Assembly: GCA_022410635.1 (NCBI GenBank)
Contig: JAJVDF010000584.1
Location: 680,085-744,084, forward strand
Direction of reading: 5' to 3'
Origin: Tretioscincus oriximinensis
Taxonomy: Eukaryota; Chordata; Lepidosauria; Squamata; Gymnophthalmidae
Length of the DNA: 64,000 nucleotides
Shown: positions 1 to 10,429 of the stretch, piece after piece
Numbering within the stretch: position 1 is the stretch's first letter
How the letters are laid out: the number at the start of each line of letters is the position of its first letter
Notes under the pieces: generated by a model
The model's input: only the letters and a program-made list of their open reading frames with translations
What the model was told of the DNA's origin: nothing
Database searches by the model: none
Made by a program: the position numbers and the translations under genes

Positions 1-22
1 GGGATAAACTGGAACAAGATTG

Positions 23-181
23 AGAAAAGTGGTTGGCATAAGCTTTCGTAGAAGATGCACCTGAAGAAGTAGACCTGTCTACGAAAGCTTATGCCAACCA
101 CTTTTCTCAAGTTAGTCTCAAAGTGCTGCTAGCTCCTTTGCTGGACTTTCTGCTAGACTAACATGGCTATTTCTCTGAAAT
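23..181 (+). mobile_element. Short Penelope-like insertion with hammerhead-like core
   Basis: Flanked by a perfect 13-bp direct duplication, TGGAACAAGATTG, at 10-22 and 182-194. It opens with an inverted segment (about 20-52) that is a perfect reverse complement of 78-110, followed by a forward unit. The forward unit has CTGAAGA at 61-67, a stem II of GTAGA/TCTAC (69-73 with 78-82), GAAA at 83-86, and a minimal stem III of A86/T89 around GC. Bases 57-60 and 91-94 could close stem I with one mismatch. The same family recurs at 61182-61350. Non-autonomous, no ORF. Assignment to Penelope-like elements is inferred from architecture. Confidence 0.6.
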
Positions 182-194
182 TGGAACAAGATTG

Positions 195-884
195 TAAGCG
201 ATTTTTTTTAAAAAAATGTTTTGGTTTTTCTTAAAGTTAAAAGTAATAGCAATTGTAGTGCTGAAGAATCATCTCTTGTTTTTTGCTTTGTAGTACCAAA
301 GTAACTGACATAAGCTGCATCTCTATACATGGGGCTTGGAAGCAAACTTACCTTTTGTTGGGGGTGGGCGGCCGTCTGCATGCGTTGCACGGGGGCCACC
401 ATAGGTTGGCAGAAGGAAGGAAGCGGCAACCCATGAGTGTCCAAGTGCAGCCCTTCTCTTCCTCTTGGCCTGCTTAGCAGGGCTCTCTGCTGATTGGTGG
501 AGGGTTTTCGGCACACAGCACCGTGGGAGCTGGAAATATCAGCTCTCATTAAACCTGCTTCAAGGCAGGTTTCCAGTGACGGCGTTGCTGACAAACCACC
601 ATTACGTCTGCAGGAGCCGCCAGGACGGTGCTCCTATGAAGACATCATAGCTGCGTGTGGTTGCAGCCTAAGGTACTTACAAATATGGACACAATATGAA
701 AAAACCAACAAACAGGTAGAACATGATATAGCAAACTGGTAAAGAACCCGTTTTCATGTTGAAAAGCCATGCTGCTCTACATGAAATTATTCCATACTAA
801 TTACAGCTTTGATGCCAACAGTTAGCCAGCAATCTAACACCAAACAACATATATAAGGACAGTGACTTTTGGTGCATCAGTTAC
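195..884. other. No recognised feature
   Basis: Mixed-composition DNA. Open frames here, up to 128 codons on the minus strand, show no recognisable domain, repeats or start context. I see no repeat family that I can name. Confidence 0.4.
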
Positions 885-1053
885 CATCACTGTTTTTTTT
901 TAGAAGATTCCTGAAGACACACTTTTTTAACCTAGAATTGCTGTTTTCTTTTCCACCTTCAGGTACTGTTTTAATATGCCAATTTTGTATTTTTGCTTTT
1001 ATTGTTGGGAACTTTGGGTATAGTGCAGGATAGAAGTATAAGTATAAGTAAGT
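885..1053 (+). mobile_element. L2-like LINE 3' end fragment
   Basis: Resembles the end of the reverse-transcriptase ORF and the short 3' UTR seen at 53330-53955. A T-rich stretch is followed by a decayed version of the signature in which the host-facing tail reads TTGGGTATAGTGCAGGATA, ending in a run of AAGT. 5'-truncated and non-coding. Confidence 0.45.
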
Positions 1054-1055
1054 AA

Positions 1056-1178
1056 CAGCGCCGGCTGGTGAGCGCTCCTCAAAGGGTTTGCTCCTCAAAG
1101 CAGCCAACTGGGACAGTGGGTGGCACTAGCAGCACCATGTTAGTGGAGCAGAGGGTGAGGTCCCCTAACATGGCGACT
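1056..1178 (+). mobile_element. hAT-type MITE fragment (same family as 24321-25202)
   Basis: Starts with the terminal motif CAGCGCCGGCTGGTGAGCGC and shares the internal block with CACCATGTTAGTGGAGCAGA found at 25079-25120. It lacks both the L2 tail and the Penelope-like insert present in the 24.3-25.2 kb copy, so it serves as an empty-site comparison for that nest. Confidence 0.6.
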
Positions 1179-2230
1179 CATTCTATTTTTCTCTTGCAAC
1201 TGTTCTTAGGAATGCAAAACATCAAGCATATTCCTGGAAAGGAGCAATTTTTCCTTGATTTTAGAAGAGACAGGGAAGTAGTTCACATAATTTAATTTTA
1301 TATTAAGACAGCAGCTCAACAGGAGAGAAATTCAACCAAAGCAGGTGCTACAAGGAAATTATAGCTTCAGACCCAGCTTCATTCCATTAATATTTCAAAT
1401 GCCAAGGCAATGGAGTCTGCTCAGCAGAATATATTTAATGGGAACTGCATGTCTAGCACACCTACATACTATATGCATGTGTGTCTTTGACACTGGTGAG
1501 ATCTTCAGCTCTTCATGAATAACATAACAAAAAGTGGTTCCTCTGGCCTTCCTCTGTTATGAATCAAACTCCTATCGCCCGGTTGCTTCAGGAGGAAGGA
1601 AGGGTGAGAAGCTACCATGGCTGCAAGCATTTAGCGTGACTAACAGATTTACGAGGGGGAGGGAGCCCAGTGGTCACATCACATTGCCTTTTTAATGAGC
1701 TCTCCAACCCATACAGTAGTGTCTTTGTACCAGACAATGTAGTGGACATAAATTTTTTGAGGGATAAGGGGGCTTCTGAAAGATGGCTAGGCTGATCTTT
1801 GAGCCTACATTGTTCATTCTAGCACCCTAGTATAGCCACCAGGAGGGTGAGAGCGACACCCAGACTTTGCCCTCTATCAATATTCCTCCGTCCCCCCACA
1901 CACACTCCGGGGAAGTGATGGGATGTTCTGTCAAGGTCTTTTACCCATTCTCTCCCCTACAGGTGTTGCTGGGTCTGATTTGTTGCCTATAACCATTCCA
2001 GAAGGCTCTGGAGAATAAGGGGATGCTATTCAAGGGTGTTTCATTGTCAGAGATACTGGTGGAGGGGAAAGGCCAAGGGTCCAAGGGACAAGCAACATTA
2101 GGCAGTCCAAGGGCATGGGGAGACTAAANGTTGCCGAGATGATGACTGCTGTAAACAAAAGGCAAAGGTAGATATGTGCATAGGTGGAAAGCAAGGCTAT
2201 AAAGCCCTTTCAGATTTGATTAGTACTGAG
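1179..2230. other. No recognised feature
   Basis: About 1 kb with no ORF of note and no repeat I can name. One isolated N lies near 2130. Confidence 0.35.
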
Positions 2231-2239
2231 GCTTTGATC

Positions 2240-2395
2240 ACAACCTGCTTTCAAACAGTCATGAAGAACTGGACTAGATCAGAAAAAGAAAACAGACACT
2301 TTTTTCACTTTACATTCCAATTCAAAATCATGTTTCTGATTTTCACTCCAGTTCTTCAGGACTGAAGATGGTTTAAAGACATAGTATGTGTGACC
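2240..2395. mobile_element. Hairpin MITE (TTCAGGACTGAAGAT family)
   Basis: Two inverted arms, with TGAAGAACTGGACTAGATCA on the left and its imperfect complement containing TCCAGTTCTTCA on the right, flank a T-rich loop. The right arm carries TTCTTCAGGACTGAAGATGG, a motif that recurs at least six times in the window. Probably a non-autonomous DNA transposon. Confidence 0.55.
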
Positions 2396-2863
2396 AGGAG
2401 CTTAATTCAAATCAGATCTTGAAGCACTTTATATCTTTGCATTCATGTTTGAACATAGAAATTAGGCCCCCGACACATGAGGTTTTCTACCTGGACATTC
2501 TAATATCATGATTCTTGTGCCAAATGTGCAAAGTTTTCGCAATGTGTCACAGTGCATCAGTTCACAGTCTTCACGTATCCACTTAATTAACGGGGAAGGC
2601 AGGATCTCGTCATCAACATAAGACTAGTCACAAGAGAAGTCAGCAACACAAGACTAATGAGAACCTCATACACTACCTGGTTAGTCTGTCGGAATCGCAT
2701 ACTGAGCATTCTCAGCATTACTGGGTTAGTTACATGGATTTAAAGGTTTTCTAATGATTTGGGAAAAGATGGAAGTATGTTGGGGCTCACGATTGAGTTA
2801 TTTCACAACCTTTGCATTTTTATAACATGTCATGTGGAGGGAGCCTTAGAGGTACTCTGAAAC

Positions 2864-3060
2864 TACTTAAGAACATAAGAGCCATACTGGATCAGGCCAG
2901 AGCCCATCTAGTCCAGCATTCTGTCTCACACAGAGGCCCACCAGATGCACCTGGGCAGTCTGAACAGAAGAAGGCAAAATATACACCTCTTCTCGACTCC
3001 CTGCAAATGGTATTTCAGGAACACTGCCTGTTGCTCAACATCTACTTCAACTAGAAAAAG
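2864..3060 (-). mobile_element. CR1 LINE 3' end
   Basis: Begins on the + strand with TTAAGAACATAAGAGCC, the reverse complement of the CR1 3'-terminal repeat. It continues with the 3' UTR block containing TGGATCAGGCCAGAGCCC and CAGAGGCCCACCAGATGC, which is nearly identical to 48175-48360. 5'-truncated. Confidence 0.85.
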
Positions 3061-3149
3061 ATACCAAGAGAAAGTAGGAAGGAATCTGGACCTTTATCCA
3101 CATGGCACTTTATTTATTCTGGTATTTCCTGATAATAAGCTGGTTTATT

Positions 3150-3620
3150 GGTTAATGCACCTTGTTCATATCCTTAGATATATTACAAATTTTGCCATTC
3201 TGCCAACTCCTGACAAGGGATATTTTCCACTTATATGGCATAATATCCCATTCATCATTTTGTTTGCTGGTTTTCAAGAAGGACTCCAGCATCCCAAATG
3301 CTATTGGATAGTTTATTCTTAATATCAGATTCCTTCACCTCTCAACCTTTAGTTTTCTCAGCAGAACTATCACATAGCTCTGCTCTTTCACCATAATCCT
3401 ATACAGCATTTTAACAATTGGTTTTCTTGGTTAACTAATTCAGCTGTAAAACACACAATCTGTCAGTTTATACAACAACCTGATGAGGCATCAGAAATTC
3501 AACTGTTAGTGGATTATTGACCCAGTCTGGATGCAGCCTGGGTCAACATCTAAACAGGTTTACTAGTTAGTAGGTTATAAAAACAGTTATAAAAACAATA
3601 TAAGCTGCAGACACATTAGG
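3150..3620. repeat. Unclassified interspersed repeat, copy 1
   Basis: Aligns by eye with 12340-12850 through several shared blocks: CCTTGTTCATA, a block around CATTTTGTTTGCTGGTT, CTTCACCTCTCA, and GACCCAGTCTGGATGCAGCC near the end. The last block also occurs at 22330-22355. No ORF is conserved between copies, so an old DNA transposon is the likeliest identity. Confidence 0.45.
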
Positions 3621-3857
3621 GCTAAAAATGGATGCAACAGTGGATTCGCTGTTCTCTGGGTGCATTTGGTTACCAGAAAAACTAACTGCAGAGTGCTCCC
3701 ATGTTCCTCAGTATGCACATCACTCGTTTCTGATGTGGAGTTTTTTGCCAAAACTCAACGCCACTGCTGTTTCTCGCCATTCATGTTAGTTCTACTATGG
3801 CTACCAAATTCTTGTAGCCCCTCTCTTGTGTGTGGGTGNTCCTGTTTCAGATTCACA

Positions 3858-4361
3858 CTAATCCATGACATAATGGTTGCCACATCCCAGGGTGAAAGGG
3901 GGTATTCCTGGGCTGGATTCTGTGCATGCAATATTTTCTGCCAGTTCCTCCAGACCCCTGTTGAAGTAACATCTGCACACAGGTCCTTTTGGGGAGCGCA
4001 TCATTGCAACCTTGAGGTCATTATTTTTATTTGTAGCCAGAACATAACGCACTGTGCACAGCAATTCTGCCGCCCGCACTTCTTTCCTAACCTCCGGTGA
4101 GGCCATGCTGGAGACTCTGTTCCCAGCAACAGCAGCAGCTGCCGCTATGACTTCCCTCCCTTCTTCCTTCTTTTGGGGAGGGAGAGAGGAGCTTCGGGTT
4201 GACAACGGGAAGAGAAGTGACTCAGCTGGAGTTGAGTCTTGAAGCCTCCTCTCCACCCCTATCCTGAGCAGAGAAAAAGGTTTCTTCTTAGCCTTTCTCT
4301 GCTGAGGGAGGGGGTGTAATAGCGGCTCCAAGACTCTGAGCCCAACCGTGTTGCTTCCCAT
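3858..4361 (-). other. Unassigned 167-codon ORF beside a G-rich stretch
   Basis: An uninterrupted minus-strand frame. An internal ATG at 4106 has a strong Kozak context (CAGCATGG) and opens a peptide beginning MASPEVRKEVRAAELLCT. The frame is followed upstream on its own strand by the complement of a G-rich block (4366-4405), which could be promoter-like. I recognise no domain, signal peptide or membrane segment. Shown by the sequence: open frame and start context. Not shown: splicing, conservation or homology. It may be a first exon, a processed-gene relic, or a chance ORF in a GC-richer patch. Confidence 0.15.
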
Positions 4362-5030
4362 CTTTCAGGGAGGGAGGGAGGGAGGAGGGGCAGGGGGAGG
4401 ACTCACACAGCAACTGTGGACAGAGCAGCTACGGGCAGAGGTTAGGAGGGAATGAAGGGGATCCAGTTGTCACTACGTGTTCTGTGGAGATGTTGAAACA
4501 GCACTGGAAACGGACAGGGGATTTGGCATTCACTCAAGATTGGCTTCGGAGATTTCCAAAGCACTTTCACATCTGTTTTTAGCCCTGGTGACAGCAAAGA
4601 ATCTGATAGGTTCTGAAATCTTCCAATGTCTTGCCACTGCTGAACACTCATTAATATATTCTTCAAAGTCTTCAAAGAGTCCTCAGGTTTGAGGCACATA
4701 GTTCTTCCTTCAATGTATGGTCATGCTGTAAAAACTGACACTAACCTCACAACTGGGGTCCATTTAAATCTAAACTAAGGAACAGCCACTGATGATGGTT
4801 GTGACGAAGGCCACTAAGCCTTATTCTTGTCTTGTTTTATCTGGATCACATTAAGAGGTTGTATAATAACACACAATGATGATTGCGTTTCTTACTAATA
4901 ATTGTGATGTACCCTTCTTTCTGCTTTTGCTCCAAAATACTCTGTACCTCAGAATGTGTACATGCGGGGTTTCATATAAGAGTCACAAGCTTTTTTTGCA
5001 ATTTTCTATTCAGCCATTTAATTAATAAAT
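4362..5030. other. G-rich run then unclassified sequence
   Basis: 4366-4405 is a polypurine GGGA run. 4440-4930 is mixed sequence with no ORF I can assign. A weak hammerhead-like motif lies at 4781-4823 (see findings), so this block may be an old Penelope-like 3' region. Confidence 0.3.
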
Positions 5031-5032
5031 AG

Positions 5033-5125
5033 AATCATAGAATCATAGAATCATAGAATCATAGAGTTGGAAGGGACCTCCAGGGTCATCGAGTCCAACC
5101 CCCTGCTCGATGCAGGATTCATTAA
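5033..5125 (-). mobile_element. CR1 LINE 3' end (ATAGAATC tail subfamily)
   Basis: Four tandem copies of AGAATCATAG lead into GAGTTGGAAGGGACCTCC and the CCAACCCCCTGCTCGATGCA block, the well-known reverse-complemented 3' terminus of sauropsid CR1. A near-identical end sits at 19250-19360. Confidence 0.85.
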
Positions 5126-5229
5126 ACCATCCCAGAAAGAGGACAACAAAAAGCAATAATACTACAAGGACAGCAATACCCATGTTATAATTACACAACG
5201 CTATCCAAATAACCATAAACTCCAATGGA

Positions 5230-5492
5230 TCCATGGAACATGAAACTGTTGGGCATAAGAGTGAGGACAGACAAGTATTTTTTCACCAGAGGCTCATCGG
5301 CCTTTGGAATTTATCTCCAGAAGAGATGGTGGTAGCTAGCAACCTGGATAACTTTTAAGAGAGGATTAGATAAGTTCATGGGCACCAAGGGTATAATAGG
5401 ATGGATATCTTGATGCTGCCTCTGAGATGGAGGAGTAAGCAGTATTTCTGAAATACCGTTTCCTGGGAGTCAAGAACAGGTGAAGATTTTGT
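5230..5492 (+). mobile_element. CR1 LINE 3' ORF end and UTR, decayed
   Basis: Reads in the CR1 sense direction through GACAGACAAGTATTTTTTCA and the block for the C-terminal residues, then the 3' UTR with GATGCTGCCTCTGAGATGGA. It matches 49995-50215 at reduced identity and carries indels that break the frame. Truncated at both ends. Confidence 0.75.
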
Positions 5493-5499
5493 CTTCTTC

Positions 5500-6147
5500 T
5501 TAGGTGATTCAGAAGTGGGTTCTAAATTTAATAAATAACTTGAGTTTATCTATTTGCATAATTGTGAATTGGTCAATGAAATGTTCCATTGATATTGAGA
5601 CTTCACTGCATCTACCTTATTGAATTGGGATTAGCTTGATCTGGATTACTTGCAAAGGCAAGCAAGCAGTATTTTCTTCAACTCACTTCCTGGGCTGGGT
5701 TGCTCGTAGGTGTGTGCACAAACTAGTGAGCATCCACAAGCCCCATCTACTTTCATCACTGGCAGTGCATTAAAGCAGAAGAGGCAGAAACCTGTAATTT
5801 TAAAAACTGGGTTACTAACCTCAAGTTTAAAAAACCGTGAGCTTCTCTGGAAATCCAGGATGTAACTCAAATTCCTGGGACGTGGCCCATTTTCTGGAAT
5901 TACCCTAGGGTTTTTGGTAACTGAATATCTGAACAGCTTTATTTTTGAATATTTATGCTTTATTCCAGAATATCCAACTGCAGCAGAATAAATATGTGAT
6001 GTATCATTTGTCCAGGTGATGCTTTTTGAACATTGGTTGTTCAAAGGTTGTTGGAGGGCCTGAAACACCATAAAGTGGAATGGAGTTTCNCAAACATTTT
6101 TTCGAAGTGCCTCCCTCTTTTTCTTTTTGTGCTTTTATGATGGGTCA
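5500..6147. other. No recognised feature
   Basis: Contains a 141-codon minus-strand open frame (5646-6071) with no recognisable domain. I treat it as a chance ORF. Confidence 0.35.
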
Positions 6148-6148
6148 C

Positions 6149-6267
6149 AGCTGTATGCATCTTCAGAAATTATATCTTTCTATCGTTTGGTAATCTGTCC
6201 TATAATAGTATAATAGGACAGATTACCAAATTATAGAAAGATATAATTTCTGAGGACGCATACAGTT
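6149..6267. repeat. Hairpin-forming inverted repeat
   Basis: Arms of roughly 55 bp meet near 6207. The left arm contains GAAATTATATCTTTCTAT and GGTAATCTGTCCTAT, and the right arm is the complement with few mismatches. Probably a foldback MITE. Confidence 0.75.
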
Positions 6268-6310
6268 AAAAGTGATTGCTCTGTTGTTAGAATTGCCATT
6301 AAAAACCAGA

Positions 6311-6437
6311 ACAGGAGAGCTGCAGCTTTAGTGGGCGTGAAAAAGAGAAAATTTCAGCACATACTGCAAACATTATAAACAGCCCTTCTAAAATTTCCTC
6401 TTTTCCACATCCATTGAAGCTGCAGCTCTCCTATTCT
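6311..6437. repeat. Second hairpin-forming inverted repeat
   Basis: AACAGGAGAGCTGCAGCTTTA on the left is mirrored by GAAGCTGCAGCTCTCCTATT on the right. An inner pair, GAAAAAGAGAAAATTT with AAATTTCCTCTTTTC, makes one long imperfect stem. It lies only about 45 bp from the preceding hairpin. Confidence 0.7.
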
Positions 6438-6439
6438 AT

Positions 6440-8150
6440 TTTTTTATCATTATTGATGGCATTATTTTTGTTTAAACCCAGGATGTGGCAACATTTCCTC
6501 CTGGCTCATAAGTTTTTATTTCAGTTTTGATGACAAAACTGTTTTCAACTCCCTGAAAAGCCAAACGGCTGAGAAAGGTTTTTGTGGTCCCTTTTTTACA
6601 CAAACCACTACAGCACAGGGTTGCTGAGGAAGGAAAGTTTCTTCAGATGAGCCTGTGAAGAGGGGGAGAGAAAGACAATGGAATCCAAACATCTGTCACA
6701 CTTGGATGATCACCTTCCAGCAACAATGGCCGCCCAGAGCTGAGAGGCTGCCTTGTTTGAGGATTTGGGGACAATAATCCCCTTTGTCCCACCCCACAAG
6801 GTAGCGTCATGCTGACTTAGTTCTTTCTTGCCCTTTATAAATTGTGAGTGGCAGTTTCACCCCAAGGTACATTTTACTGTTTCCTTCCATATAGATGTAA
6901 ACCATTTCTGAGAGGGAACTAGTCATCGGGAGCTAAACTTTCAACATTGAGAAAGAATACAGTTTACTGTTCACCATACTAATGACTTTAGCTAGTTTTT
7001 CTTATCTTAAAGATGCTGGCAAAATGCTAGGAAATAAAATGTTAAAACTTTGAGAAACCCTTCAAGGACAGCTGGCAACATGCAGCTAGTACTGTGCCTG
7101 AGTGGGAATTTTTTTTAAAAAAATTCTCTCTTTCAGAGCCTGGTTCTGATCTGTTTTGGATCAGAATTGGGTTGCCTCCCCACAACATGTGTAGCTTTGC
7201 TATTTCTTTTATAGTCAGAAAACTGGGTTCGTGATNCTGCCTCACCTCAAATTTCCATGTTGTTTTGTTACTTTGCATTGTGATCTCTCACATGACAGAT
7301 CCCATGAGTCATTGCTGTGCTTGCTATAATACCCAACATTCCCTGTGAGGCAAGAGCATCGAACTATTACATGTAGCCTTGAAGTTCTGCGAGATTTACC
7401 ATGTCCACTTTACTAAGGGCCCTACAAGATTATTTTTTCAGATTTTAGAAACATCCACTGCGGAATCAGACAAACAGGGGTGGCTGGATAATCTGAGACC
7501 ATGGAGCTTTTTAGTGACTGGTTTGTGATCTTGTGGGGTGAATTTAGCCTGATGTAAGTACCATCCCAATGAAACTCCTTCATGGGGATGCAGCCTTGGG
7601 CTAACAGTCTGCTCTGCAAAGCACCCAATTTCCTTCAGAAACTGTTCCAGAAACTCTTTGTTTGACATCCAAAACATATCTGAAAAGAGGACAAAATCTG
7701 GATTGAGTTCAGTTTCCTTTTCTCCTCCTGATACTGTTTCTACCCTAAAAAAGCCAACTCTAGTTGCTGACCTCACAGTGTAAAAAAATGGGGACCTGCT
7801 TTCAGATGTGGACTGAGAGCAGAAAAAAATAATAAATTTACTGTGCTTTTAATCCACGTCTGACATGGAAATCCTCATACAGTCCCTGGGATTATGAGAC
7901 CTATGCAAACAGATTCATTTCGATTAAATGGCACGGTTCTTGTAACTCGTTTTAAAATCTGGTTGGATGCACCCTGTTCTATTGGAAGACCATAGGTCGA
8001 AGACCTATGGTAATACTTTCAACAATGCTGGTGACCAAATTATAAAATAAGCAGTAAGTAGGAAAGGTCCTTAAATTTGCCATCCCATACTAACTCCTTT
8101 CTGTTGGAGTATTAGATTAGATTTGTTTGCAACCACAAGACCAATTGTAG
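6440..8150. other. No recognised feature
   Basis: About 1.7 kb without an assignable gene or repeat. The only structure I see is a short perfect palindrome at 7989-8011 (ACCATAGGTC...GACCTATGGT). Confidence 0.35.
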
Positions 8151-8154
8151 TGGA

Positions 8155-8225
8155 ATAACTGTAGCTCAGGGTTAGAGCAAACTGCCAGAGTCACAGGTTT
8201 GAAGCCCAACCTCCCCCTGATATAA
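8155..8225 (+). mobile_element. tRNA-derived SINE head fragment
   Basis: CTGTAGCTCAGGGTTAGAGCA resembles a Pol III box A region and CAGGTTTGAAGCCC a box B. The body and tail of the SINE are missing. Lack of flanking acceptor-stem pairing argues against a functional tRNA. Confidence 0.45.
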
Positions 8226-8725
8226 GCAGTGGTAATTCAGTTGGTATCTGCGGGTATCAGAAGCTGGACCTGATTTTACGTACCCCAAAACTATAAGCCG
8301 AGCATAGAGTTTCTCCATCATGTCAAAAACAATTGATCCTCTCGGTGAAGGCTAATGTTGGTTTGAGCCTAACAAAAAAGTGAAAATCTACAGTACAGGT
8401 TTTCTTTGATATAGATTCTTCTTCAGGTCTCTTTAGGCAATAAAGATCCATGCTGCTTTCCTGTGACAAGCAATTGCTGTGCTTGTTTGGGTTTCTGATG
8501 GTGATCCCCATTGCAAACATTTAAAAAGTAAAAAAAAATTGCTTTTTTCCATACAAACACATAGGGTATAATCAAAATACATATCACAAATATATAATCA
8601 CATGTACCCTCCCCTTCCTTCCAGCACATCAGGAGTTTGATATGCCCGACATTAAGCACTACGAAACTATCACATCAACAAAGTTTTCCATTATTTCAGG
8701 ATGAGGCTGTGATCAGGCCTACAGC

Positions 8726-9160
8726 CAGGGCTTTTTTTGTGACAGAACGCGCCGGTACGCAGTTCCGGCACCTTTTACTTAGGCGGTGGGGGGGCGGAGT
8801 TAGCGGGGGGGCGGCAGCGGTGGGGGGCCCACGGGAATGAGTGGCGGCGGCGCCCGCCGCTCCCCCCGCCCCCCCGCCGCTCCCCCGCCTAAATAAAAGG
8901 TGCCGATACTGTGGCGTTAGCCACCGGCGAGGGGGGCGTGGCGTTAGCGGCGGCGGCCACCTTTTATTTNGGCGGGGGCGGGGGGTGGAGTTAGCGGGGG
9001 CGGCAGTGGCAGCGGCGGGGGGGCCACGGCAATGAGTGGCGGCGGCGACCGCTGCCGCTCCCCACGCCCCCCCTGCTCCCCCCCGCCCCCCGCGCCACCG
9101 CCCCCCCGCGCCGCCGCCGCCGTTAGTACCGTCACCTTTTTTTCTGGAAAAAAAGCACTG
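8726..9160. mobile_element. hAT-type non-autonomous element with GC-rich core
   Basis: Termini are CAGGGCTTTTTTT on the left and AAAAAAAGCACTG on the right. They are flanked by an imperfect 8-bp duplication, CCTACAGC (8718-8725) and CTTACAGC (9161-9168), as expected for hAT insertion. The interior is about 400 bp of very GC-rich, G/C-strand-biased tandem sequence. A partial copy lies at 30181-30395. Open frames inside are low-complexity Ala/Gly/Pro runs and are not genes. Confidence 0.7.
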
Positions 9161-9555
9161 CTTACAGCCATCATGATGTAGAGGAGGCTGTTAGTCAAAT
9201 CGTGTGTTACTTGTTTCTCCAAGGATGATAAGAAGTTGTACACTTTAAGTGCAAGGTGGTCCAAACCCCAAAGGGGAAATAGATTTTGTGGTAAATAACT
9301 AGTATAGAAGCAGTGCACAATGGAGTGTGATCATGTGTTCATAGACATTGTAGGCACATGGGGTATGGGGGGTTCGGAGTGTATGATATTTACATAATGA
9401 TGACTCCACTCCAGGTGTTAACAGAGTTCACACAATGCACCTGGAAAACAGGTCCTTTGCCCCACAATATTCTTTAGCTGATGTTTTGCNAAATAGTCAT
9501 GCCTGCAGCCAGTGAGGAGAGAAACTTAAGAGGATTATGCCATAAAGAATCACTG

Positions 9556-9660
9556 TTTGAGCATGCTCAGTATTTGCTTCCNGGTTAGTTGTCTTGCGTG
9601 CCAGCACAGAATCAGTGGCTGAGCATGCTCAGTATTTACTTCCTGGTTAGTTGTCTCACT
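9556..9660. repeat. Short local duplication (GAGCATGCTCAGTATTT unit)
   Basis: The unit TGAGCATGCTCAGTATTTGC followed by TTCCNGGTTAGTTGTCT occurs twice, about 65 bp apart. A related block (GAGCATGATCAGTATTTGAT) lies at 25870-25890 and another at 2705-2735. Identity unknown. Confidence 0.5.
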
Positions 9661-10054
9661 GATTACACACAGATTTACAGGTATGTGTGTAGGCTGCATT
9701 CCACAATTGCTTNTCACGTTGTGGAATTTAAATCCCTCCATATGCCTGCAGCCAGAGATACACTGTACACATGATGAACTGTTCATTTGGCTCCATACAT
9801 ACACATGCAGATACACAGATGACACACGCCCCATTATAGGGTTGCCACTTAAAAAAGCAAATAGGAATTTGCTATTTTAATGGGTGTTAAAAAGTTATTT
9901 CCTCTCAGGCATTATATTATGCACTTGGTGAAAATTCCTCTTTTCCTATCTATTGAATTTGCGACATTCTGTCCCTTTTTTAATGTGGTAATCCTAGCCT
10001 ATTATATAAATTGCTATTCTCTCTTTCGAAAGGCATCTTTTTTTACTTATCCCC

Positions 10055-10314
10055 AGCTGGAAGACATCCATGGAGTGGGGACTTGGGCAGAGCCTTCTCT
10101 GTGGTTGCCCCCAGTCTATAGAACAGTCTCCCTTCGAGGTTTGTCACTCATCATTGTTGTATTCTTTTAGATGCACCTCTGGCCTTTGGTTGAAGAAATG
10201 TCATTTTTCTTCCAACTTTTAGACGCTATTTTACATTGTTTTTAATATGTTGATTTTGTATTGTTGTTTCATTGTTGGCTGCCCCGAGACCTATGGGTAT
10301 AGGACGGGTAAGTA
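10055..10314 (+). mobile_element. L2-like LINE 3' end
   Basis: The first part encodes the decayed C-terminal region seen intact at 53650-53789 (a Trp-containing block about GTWAEPSLW...). It is followed by the T-rich 3' UTR and the signature GGCTGCCCCGAGACCTATGG. 5'-truncated. Confidence 0.7.
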
Positions 10315-10425
10315 TGTATTGTATGTATTGTATTGTATTGTATTGTATGTATGTATGTATGTATGTAGGGAGGGAGGGAGGGAGGGAGGGAGGTATAAAT
10401 AAATAAATAAATAAATAAATAAAAT
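10315..10425 (+). repeat. Compound microsatellite at LINE tail
   Basis: Four motifs in succession: TATTG (10315-10345), TATG (10346-10367), GGGA (10368-10393) and AAAT (10396-10424). It directly follows the L2-like 3' end, whose usual tail is AAAT. Confidence 0.95.
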
Positions 10426-10429
10426 ATCC

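Noticed and set aside
208..594. 128-codon minus-strand ORF
   Set aside because: No domain, overlapping frames on both strands, and no start or splice support.
3479..3501. CTGATGAGGCATCAGAAA as a hammerhead core
   Set aside because: CTGATG and CATCAG pair with each other, so the core would be buried in a simple hairpin; no stem I.
7989..8011. Short perfect palindrome as a microRNA precursor or terminator
   Set aside because: Only about 10 bp per arm with a 3-base centre; too short for a microRNA precursor, and bacterial-type terminators do not apply.
8637..9318. Ala/Gly/Pro-rich frames on both strands
   Set aside because: Low-complexity translation of the GC-rich core of a hAT-type element.
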